Program-made: the position numbers and the translations under genes
Shown: positions 5,605-10,311 of the stretch, piece after piece
Numbering within the stretch: position 1 is the first letter of the stretch
How the letters are laid out: every line of letters begins with the position of its first letter
From: Acidimicrobiales bacterium
GTDB taxonomy: Bacteria > Actinomycetota > Acidimicrobiia > Acidimicrobiales > Palsa-688
Assembly (NCBI GenBank): GCA_030039575.1
Contig: JASHVH010000254.1
Location: forward strand, 1-10,311
Length of the DNA stretch: 10,311 nt
Reading direction: 5' to 3'
The notes under the pieces: generated by a model
Databases searched by the model: none
Told to the model about the DNA's origin: nothing
What the model saw: only the letters and a program-made list of their open reading frames with translations

Positions 5605-7119
5605 GTGCGATTGGCGGCGGCCGCCGTGGCAGGGGCGGTCTTAGCGGTGGGGCCGTGCGGCTCAGGGCTTCGGGTGTCGGCATCGGAAGCGGCAGCTTCA
5701 GGGCCGGCAAGCGGTGCGGCGTCCCTCAGCACGGCCACTGTGCCGGTCCGCCACGTCGTCGAGATAATGCTGGAGAACCACAGCTTCGACAACCTCTTCG
5801 GTGACCTCAGCGGCGTGGACGGCATACCGACGGGGACCAGTTTCCCCAGCCCGACCGTGCCCGGCGCTCGCGTCGGGCCACTGGTTGCGCCTCCGGACCA
5901 GGGCAGCGTTGGGCCCAACCTCGACAACTCCCGCCCGATCGAGGACGAGGCCATGGACCGCCGGCCCAACGGGACCTTCGGCATGGACCGCTACACGATC
6001 ACGCCGTACGAGGGACTGGCCTCCATCACCGTCTTCCCGCCCTCGGTCGACCCCAACTTGCAGTTCCTGGGCCGGCACTACGCCCTCGCCGAAACCAACT
6101 TCCAGCCAGAGATAGCCCCGACGACCCCGAACGTGCTGGCCGCATTGGCCGGCACTTCAGACGGCTGGTACTCGAACAACGAACCCCCAGTGGCAGACAA
6201 GTTCCACACCATCTTCGACCAGCTGCAAGCGGCCGGACGGTCGTGGGACATCTTCTACGGTGTCTCCCCCTCCCTGCTCAAAGGGACGTACTGGGACAGG
6301 TTGGTCCCGCCAGGGCACACCGGCCAATTGACGACCACGAGCCAGTTCATATCGGCGGCGGCAACCGGTGCCCTGCCCGACTTCTCGTTTGTCCGGCCCG
6401 GTTATGGCTACAGCGAGGAGTCCCCCGAGGACACTTCCCTCGGCGACGCGTGGCTGGGCCAGTTGGTGCTGGCGGTGATGAAGGGCCCGGATTGGCCGTC
6501 CACCGTCATCTTCGTCACCTACGACGAGGGCGGCGGGTTCTGGGACCACGTGTCCCCGCCGCAGGTCGACGCCGCCGGCTACGGGACCCGCACGCCAATG
6601 GTCGTGATCTCGCCTTTCACGCCGCCCGAGCTCATAACCGAAAGGACGACGAACCTCTCGGTGCTGTCGTTCATGCAGGCGCTGTGGCACCTGCCCCCGC
6701 TCGACACCACCAACGCCCTGGCGCCAAACCTTTTGAACTACTTCGATTTCTCGTCAGCCCCCAGGCAGCCACAGCTACCCCCGGCGGCGCCTCCGGCTAC
6801 GCTCAGGCTGCTGGTGGCCGGCCCGTCGTCGGTCTATTACACCGCACCGCTGAACCAGACGTTCACGGTCGACCTGGCGGCCGAGACCCCGGGCCTCGCC
6901 CCCGACATGGCTCTTAATGGAGCGGTAACGCTCTCGGTCAGCGGCCCCCGGGGCGCACCGGCGGCCAAAGTGCCGGGGGCGGTCGAACTGCGGGACGGGA
7001 CCGGTTGGTTCCACGCCCGTCTCCCGGCTGAGGGCTATTGGCGGGTCACCGCGGTGGGGCCTGAGCACTCCCTTGGGTGGGTGACCATCGGGGTGGACGT
7101 CAACGCCGACACGCCTTAG
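5605..7119 (+). CDS. Secreted phosphoesterase (phospholipase C/acid phosphatase family)
   Basis: The 504-residue protein belongs to the phosphoesterase family that includes bacterial phospholipases C and AcpA-type acid phosphatases. Visible signatures are VRHVVEIMLENHSFDNLFG (48-66, with metal-site Glu57 and Asn58), NGTFGMDRY (122-130), APTTPN (171-176, where the family has its Ser/Thr nucleophile, here probably Thr173), and TYDEGGGFWDHVSPP (305-319, with Asp307, Glu308 and His315). It hydrolyses phosphate esters, but lipid versus other phosphomonoester or diester substrates cannot be decided. The N-terminus (MRLAAAAVAGAVLAVG and on) is a signal peptide, so it acts outside the membrane. Residues about 395-504 form an extra, beta-rich C-terminal domain. 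I chose GTG 5605 because AAGG lies eight nt upstream and the small-protein stop ends just before. The frame is open back to a GTG at 5530, which would give a longer basic n-region. Confidence 0.9.
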   Translation: MRLAAAAVAGAVLAVGPCGSGLRVSASEAAASGPASGAASLSTATVPVRHVVEIMLENHSFDNLFGDLSGVDGIPTGTSFPSPTVPGARVGPLVAPPDQGSVGPNLDNSRPIEDEAMDRRPNGTFGMDRYTITPYEGLASITVFPPSVDPNLQFLGRHYALAETNFQPEIAPTTPNVLAALAGTSDGWYSNNEPPVADKFHTIFDQLQAAGRSWDIFYGVSPSLLKGTYWDRLVPPGHTGQLTTTSQFISAAATGALPDFSFVRPGYGYSEESPEDTSLGDAWLGQLVLAVMKGPDWPSTVIFVTYDEGGGFWDHVSPPQVDAAGYGTRTPMVVISPFTPPELITERTTNLSVLSFMQALWHLPPLDTTNALAPNLLNYFDFSSAPRQPQLPPAAPPATLRLLVAGPSSVYYTAPLNQTFTVDLAAETPGLAPDMALNGAVTLSVSGPRGAPAAKVPGAVELRDGTGWFHARLPAEGYWRVTAVGPEHSLGWVTIGVDVNADTP

Positions 7120-7286
7120 GAACCGGGCCGCCTGGGGACCCCTTGCGCGCTCAAAACCAGGTCCCGTTTGAGCCTGGGCACGTTGCGTTCGGGCGCCCAA
7201 GTTTTCGCCGAGGCGGGGCCGAAGAAGCTCGTAGGCTCGGCAACGACGTGAAAGGGGCACCAACCGGGGAAAAGGAGACTCAGACC
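7120..7286. other. Intergenic region with hairpin/pseudoknot-like element
   Basis: This 167-bp gap lies between the phosphoesterase and the aldo/keto reductase. GCTCAAA (7149-7155) pairs perfectly with TTTGAGC (7167-7173) across an 11-nt loop. Part of that loop (CCAG, 7157-7160) can pair with CTGG just downstream (7174-7177), giving an H-type pseudoknot geometry. No T-run follows. I find no convincing -35/-10 pair for the reductase, though it may lie here, as the gap is longer than the region's operon spacings. Confidence 0.4.
7271..7277 (+). promoter_or_regulatory. Strong Shine-Dalgarno site fixing the reductase start
   Basis: AAAGGAG lies nine bases before GTG 7287, the best ribosome binding site in the window. 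It decides the start against a frame that is open back to 7077 inside the phosphoesterase gene. Confidence 0.8.
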
Positions 7287-8294
7287 GTGGACTTACCTAC
7301 GAGACCACTGGGCAAGACGGGTATGGACATCACCCGGGTGGGTTTCGGAGCCTGGGCCGCCGGCGGGGCCGGGTGGGCGTTCTCGTGGGGCCCTCAGGAC
7401 GACCAGGAGTCGATGGCCGCCATCCGTCACGCGGTCGAGTCCGGGGTCAACTGGGTGGACACCGCAGCCGTTTATGGTCTGGGCCACTCCGAGGAGGTAG
7501 TGGGGGCAGCCATTCAGGCCATCCCTCAGGCTGACCGGCCCTTTGTTTTCACGAAAGGCGGGCTCGTGTGGGACGAGTCGGACCGTTACCGGCCGGCCCG
7601 CCGGGTGGGGGCGCGCGCCAGCATCAAGGCGGGGGCCGAGGCATCCCTGCGCCGGTTGCGGGTTGAGACCGTCGACCTCTATCAGGTGCACTGGCCGGCT
7701 GAAGACGGCAGCCGCATCGAGGAGTATTGGGGGGCCATGCTCGAGCTGAAGGACGAAGGCAAGGCCCGGGCCGTGGGCCTGAGCAACCACAACGTCAGCC
7801 AACTCGAAGCGGCCGAGGCCATCGGGCATGTGGACAGCCTCCAGCCGCCTTTTTCGGCGGTAAAAAGGGGCACGGCTCCCGAGATCGCGTGGTGCGCAGC
7901 CCATTCGACGGGTGTCATCATCTACAGCCCGATGCAGGCCGGGCTGCTTACCGGGGCCTTCAGTGCAGAACGGGTGGCGAGCCTGCACCAGGACGATTGG
8001 CGGAAGCGAGACCCTCAGTTCCAGGGGGAGAACCTGGAGCGGAACCTGGCCCTGGCGGAGAGGTTGCGCCAGATCGGGCAAAAACGCGACGTCGGCCCGG
8101 GTGCGGTAGCCATTGCCTGGGCCCTCGATTGGCCAGGGGTAACCGGGGCGATCGTCGGCGCGCGTAGCCCGAGCCAGGTTGACGGCTGGCTGCCCGCCGG
8201 CAGCTTGGAACTTTCGCAGGACGAGCTGGACCAGGTGTCGGAGGCGATCGAATCGACCGGTGCCGGCTTCGGGCCGTCCCGGCCCCCTCGCTAG
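7287..8294 (+). CDS. Aldo/keto reductase
   Basis: The 335-residue protein is a single-domain TIM-barrel aldo/keto reductase, reducing carbonyls with NAD(P)H in the cytoplasm. It starts with the typical RPLGKTGMDITRVGFGAW strand and loop. The catalytic tetrad is complete: Asp58 and Tyr63 in WVDTAAVYG, Lys90 in FVFTKGG and His135 in LYQVHWPA. Other family features are GHSEEVVGAAI (66-76), VGLSN in the middle of the barrel, YSPMQAGLLTGAF, and the C-terminal cofactor segment AIVGARSPSQVDGW. Length is normal for the family (about 310-340). The physiological substrate cannot be inferred; many close relatives are annotated only as general oxidoreductases. It starts with GTG behind a strong Shine-Dalgarno site and stands alone, with 167 bp before it and 267 bp after it, so it is probably its own transcription unit. 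Confidence 0.94.
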   Translation: MDLPTRPLGKTGMDITRVGFGAWAAGGAGWAFSWGPQDDQESMAAIRHAVESGVNWVDTAAVYGLGHSEEVVGAAIQAIPQADRPFVFTKGGLVWDESDRYRPARRVGARASIKAGAEASLRRLRVETVDLYQVHWPAEDGSRIEEYWGAMLELKDEGKARAVGLSNHNVSQLEAAEAIGHVDSLQPPFSAVKRGTAPEIAWCAAHSTGVIIYSPMQAGLLTGAFSAERVASLHQDDWRKRDPQFQGENLERNLALAERLRQIGQKRDVGPGAVAIAWALDWPGVTGAIVGARSPSQVDGWLPAGSLELSQDELDQVSEAIESTGAGFGPSRPPR

Positions 8295-8561
8295 GGAGCA
8301 GAAGCCGTCGGTTATCGGTCAATTTAGGGCCGGACACCCTATGTTCTTGCGGGGTGCCCCGTTTGGTGTGGGCCACCCGTCATCCTGTGGCCGTCGGCTT
8401 GGGTGCCGAAAACCGACCTGGCGGAGGGCGGTGGCCCGTGTGGTGTGGGCCATCAGTCGCCCGTAACTGCCAAACTGGGTGCAGAAGTTCGAGCTGGTTG
8501 CGCTATTCGTCATTTTTTTCCCGAAACCGCGACCAGTCAGCCCGGCTGCACCCAGAAGCGG
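8295..8561. other. Gene-free region with repeats between convergent genes
   Basis: This 267-bp region lies between the 3' ends of the aldo/keto reductase (plus) and the synthetase (minus). It holds a 12-bp direct repeat TGGTGTGGGCCA (8364-8375 and 8441-8452) and two short hairpins: GGCCAC/GTGGCC at 8371-8376/8387-8392 and TGGCCC/GGGCCA at 8432-8437/8447-8452. It also holds a run of seven T (8513-8519) and a perfect 10-bp inverted repeat, CTGGGTGCAG/CTGCACCCAG, at 8475-8484/8546-8555. No reading frame here looks like a protein. It probably contains the termination signals of both genes. Confidence 0.55.
8475..8555. repeat. 10-bp inverted repeat enclosing a T7 run
   Basis: CTGGGTGCAG (8475-8484) and CTGCACCCAG (8546-8555) are perfect inverted copies 61 bp apart, and each is followed within a base or so by AGAAG on the plus strand. 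The run of seven T at 8513-8519 lies between them. The right arm ends seven bases from the synthetase stop codon. It could fold as a long-loop hairpin in RNA from either strand, or be a remnant of a small inserted element; neither is proven. Confidence 0.5.
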
Positions 8562-9965
8562 TTATAGCCCGACCTCGATACGGGCCAATTTGCGGCCCAC
8601 CCTCAGGTAGTAGCGGCCGCTGAGCCCGTTCAGTTTTGCGGCCAGCACTTCCGACAACGTCTCGCGGATGTCTTCCGGCCCGAGGGGGACCTGCTCCTGC
8701 CCGCCGCCGTCAACGGGCTCGACCACCAGGCGTAGGCCTTTTTGCTCGGCCACCCGGCGCACTTCGCTGTTGCTGCCGGCGAAGCCGAGGCCTTTTACCA
8801 CCTCGACGACCGGCAAGCTCAGGTCCGTGATGCTCGGCAGGTCCTCCACGTCCGCAAAGTGGCGGCGGGAGAATTGGGCATCGAAGTCTTCCCTTGCCTG
8901 CATGGCCGCGTCCACCCCGTGGATGGCAGCTGTCACCTCGCCGGCCACGACCCGTTTCAAGTCCATCGGGTGCAGGGAGCCGTCCGCCAGCCGCTCGCTC
9001 GCCAAAGCCAGTTCGGAAATCTCCCATTCCGAAAGAGCTTTCAGGTACGGCTCCATCAGCCGGTCGGGAATGGACATGAGTTTCCCGAACACCTCGCCGG
9101 CAGAGGCCGTCAAAGGCACGTAATTCCCGGCGGATTTGCTCATCTTGGCCCCGGTCCCGTCGGTGCCCTCGAGGAGTGGCGTCGCCACCACGAGCTCGGG
9201 CTCTTGGCCACAGATCTCCATTACCTTCCGGCACATTTGCATATTGAGGTACTGGTCGATGCCGCCCACCTCGAGGTCGCAATGGACCTCCACCGAGTCG
9301 ATGGCCATGGCCACCGAGTACAGGAGCTCAGCCAGCGACAGGCTGTGGCCGGCGGCCAGCCGGTTGCGGAAATCTTCGCGCTGGAGGGACATCGAGAGCG
9401 GGACATGGGCGGTGATCTCGATCAGCCTGGGGAGGGTCACGAGGCGCAGCCAGTCCCCGTTGTGGCGGAACTCCGCTTTGTGGAAATCGAAAAAGGGTGA
9501 GGCCTGCAGCCTGTAGGTGGCCAGGTTGCGGGCAATGTCCTCGTCGGTGAGATGGGGCCGGTCTTCCGAGCGACCGCTTGGGTCGCCGATCTTCGCCGTC
9601 ACGTCCCCGACAATGAACACGACCAGGTGGCCCATGCGCTGGAACCGGCTGAGCATGATCATGGGGACCATGTGGCCGATGTGGAGTTCCGCCCCAGTGG
9701 GGTCGATACCGAGCTTGGCGATGAAGGAGCGGTCTTGCTCGTTCGCCTCTGTCACCCGCTTGGCCAGAGCTTCCGGGGACGGTTGGAGTTGCTCGGCGCG
9801 TTCGGCGACCAGCGCCGCCTGTTCGGCAGGCGACAGGTCGCTCAGGTCCATGTGCCGGCGGGCGTAAGTCAGCTCGAGCAGTTGGCGGACGACACCTTCA
9901 GCGGCCAGGTCAGCGCCGGCCAGCAACGCGCTGGCCTGCTCGACAGAACGGCTGAGACGGCTCAC
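8562..9965 (-). CDS. tyrS: Tyrosyl-tRNA synthetase (possibly divergent)
   Basis: The 467-residue protein is a class I aminoacyl-tRNA synthetase of the tyrosyl type, which charges tRNA-Tyr in the cytoplasm. Signatures are LGIDPTGAELHIGH (85-98, HIGH box), GDVTAKIGDPSGRS (120-133), DLEVGGIDQYLNM (230-242), EGTDGTGAKMSKSAGNY (266-282, KMSKS loop) and a C-terminal S4-like RNA-binding domain (about 385-425). Compared by eye with Bacillus TyrRS, the Asp78, Tyr169, Asp176 and Gln195 counterparts are present (Asp128, Tyr216, Asp223, Gln238), but Gln173 is replaced by Met220. Lys84 stands where Tyr34 is; that also occurs in the TyrZ-like subgroup. The 88 residues before IDPT are longer than usual. GTG 9965 has AGGGG four to five nt upstream and is preferred; ATG 9851 (Met39) would give 429 residues but lacks a Shine-Dalgarno site. 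It is alone on this strand. Confidence 0.88.
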   Translation of the reverse strand: MSRLSRSVEQASALLAGADLAAEGVVRQLLELTYARRHMDLSDLSPAEQAALVAERAEQLQPSPEALAKRVTEANEQDRSFIAKLGIDPTGAELHIGHMVPMIMLSRFQRMGHLVVFIVGDVTAKIGDPSGRSEDRPHLTDEDIARNLATYRLQASPFFDFHKAEFRHNGDWLRLVTLPRLIEITAHVPLSMSLQREDFRNRLAAGHSLSLAELLYSVAMAIDSVEVHCDLEVGGIDQYLNMQMCRKVMEICGQEPELVVATPLLEGTDGTGAKMSKSAGNYVPLTASAGEVFGKLMSIPDRLMEPYLKALSEWEISELALASERLADGSLHPMDLKRVVAGEVTAAIHGVDAAMQAREDFDAQFSRRHFADVEDLPSITDLSLPVVEVVKGLGFAGSNSEVRRVAEQKGLRLVVEPVDGGGQEQVPLGPEDIRETLSEVLAAKLNGLSGRYYLRVGRKLARIEVGL

Positions 9966-10311
9966 TGGGCCCCTGGCTGCGACATATGGCGGCTTTTCAG
10001 CCTAGTTGGCGCCGGCGACACCGCTCCGGCACGTTTCCCGTGGCGCAGGAGGGGGCAGAGCCGGCACCGGGCGCGAGGTTGGACGACGTAGGCGAGGGCG
10101 CCGAGGAACGAGGCCGGCCGAAGGGCGGGGCGGCCGAAGGGCGGGGCGGCCGGGGGGCGGGGCGGCCGAAGGGCGAGGGGCTAGTGGCGAGGGGCGAGGG
10201 ACGAGGGGAGCCGGCGGAGGGCGCAGCCCTCCCGGACCATCGGCAAGCCCGAGTTCAGTCACACCGCCATCGCTTTGGCCGGTTTGTTACGGCTTTTAGC
10301 TACAAAGCGGA
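9966..10311. other. 346-bp region without a convincing gene, upstream of tyrS
   Basis: This region should contain the tyrS promoter on the minus strand. Near the gene, the minus strand reads TAGGCTGAAAAGCC (9999-10012), a 4-bp stem with a GAAA tetraloop, and TAGGCT could alternatively be a -10 box; I find no good -35. Further right come a G-rich tandem repeat, a strong 7-bp hairpin (GGAGGGC/GCCCTCC, 10216-10222/10226-10232, 3-nt loop), and a 7-bp inverted repeat near the edge (CGCTTTG/CAAAGCG, 10271-10277/10303-10309). Open frames on both strands here encode only Pro/Arg/Gly runs produced by the G-rich repeat and are not credible proteins. I see no T-box features. Confidence 0.5.
10115..10178 (+). 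repeat. Four tandem 16-bp G-rich repeats
   Basis: Units at 10115-10130, 10131-10146, 10147-10162 and 10163-10178 share CGGCCGAAGGGCGGGG. The third has GG for AA and the fourth ends in GAGG. Sixteen is not a multiple of three, so this is not a coding repeat. Four G-runs at 10139-10141, 10143-10146, 10152-10157 and 10159-10162, with loops of 1, 5 and 1 nt, fit a canonical G-quadruplex pattern on the plus strand. More G-runs of the GGCGAGGG type continue to 10209. Confidence 0.8.

Noticed and set aside
7077..7286. Longer start of the aldo/keto reductase at 7077
   Set aside because: The extra residues do not resemble the family, overlap the phosphoesterase end, and the strong AAAGGAG site points to GTG 7287.
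8354..8623. 89-codon plus-strand frame in the convergent spacer
   Set aside because: It crosses hairpins and repeats, overlaps the end of the synthetase gene and encodes no recognisable pattern.
8742..9500. Long plus-strand frame opposite the synthetase
   Set aside because: It is antisense to a protein with unmistakable HIGH and KMSKS motifs, and such long shadow frames are common in GC-rich DNA.
10115..10178. CRISPR array
   Set aside because: The units are contiguous with no spacers, only 16 bp long, and there are no cas genes.
10002..10299. Overlapping Pro/Arg-rich and Gly/Arg-rich frames on both strands
   Set aside because: Both are by-products of the G-rich repeat; 16-bp units shift frame each copy, and the composition is not protein-like.

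Overview
The window is GC-rich, densely coded chromosomal DNA with many GTG starts, short Shine-Dalgarno sites and what look like leaderless starts. A superfamily II helicase with a DUF3516 C-terminus, an RDD protein with a proline/glycine-rich tail, and a DUF2752 protein all point to an actinobacterium. Acidimicrobiia is my guess from overall flavour, but nothing in the window proves it. I found no rRNA, tRNA, CRISPR array, transposase, phage gene or recognisable defence cluster.

Layout, left to right. (1) 95-911, plus strand: two small exported proteins. The first has a signal peptide in one frame and its body in another, so it is frameshifted or carries a sequence error. The second is a lipoprotein with a Thr/Ser-rich linker built from five 12-bp repeats, and its start codon overlaps the stop of the first. 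(2) 985-1491, plus: a VOC (glyoxalase/extradiol dioxygenase fold) metalloenzyme with its three metal ligands, apparently read from a leaderless transcript. (3) 1498-2628, minus: an RDD-family membrane protein followed after 3 bp by a DUF2752 membrane protein, converging on the VOC gene. (4) 2759-5296, plus: an 845-residue Ski2-like helicase with DUF3516. (5) 5397-7119, plus: a 65-residue two-helix membrane protein with its own promoter, followed closely by a secreted phosphoesterase (phospholipase C/acid phosphatase family). (6) 7287-8294, plus: an aldo/keto reductase with a complete catalytic tetrad. (7) 8562-9965, minus: a tyrosyl-tRNA synthetase-like protein with HIGH and KMSKS motifs but unexpected residues in the tyrosine pocket. 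(8) 9966-10311: no convincing gene, but a 16-bp G-rich tandem repeat and a strong hairpin.

The genes do not form one pathway. The supportable functional units are the secreted pair at the left, the RDD-DUF2752 membrane pair, and the small-membrane-protein/phosphoesterase pair. Several encode cell-envelope or secreted proteins, mixed with housekeeping enzymes. I see no convincing new multi-gene system. The points most worth checking are the altered pocket of the tyrosyl-tRNA synthetase-like protein, the broken secreted gene, the leaderless small membrane protein coupled to the phosphoesterase, and the structured or repeated DNA on either side of the synthetase.
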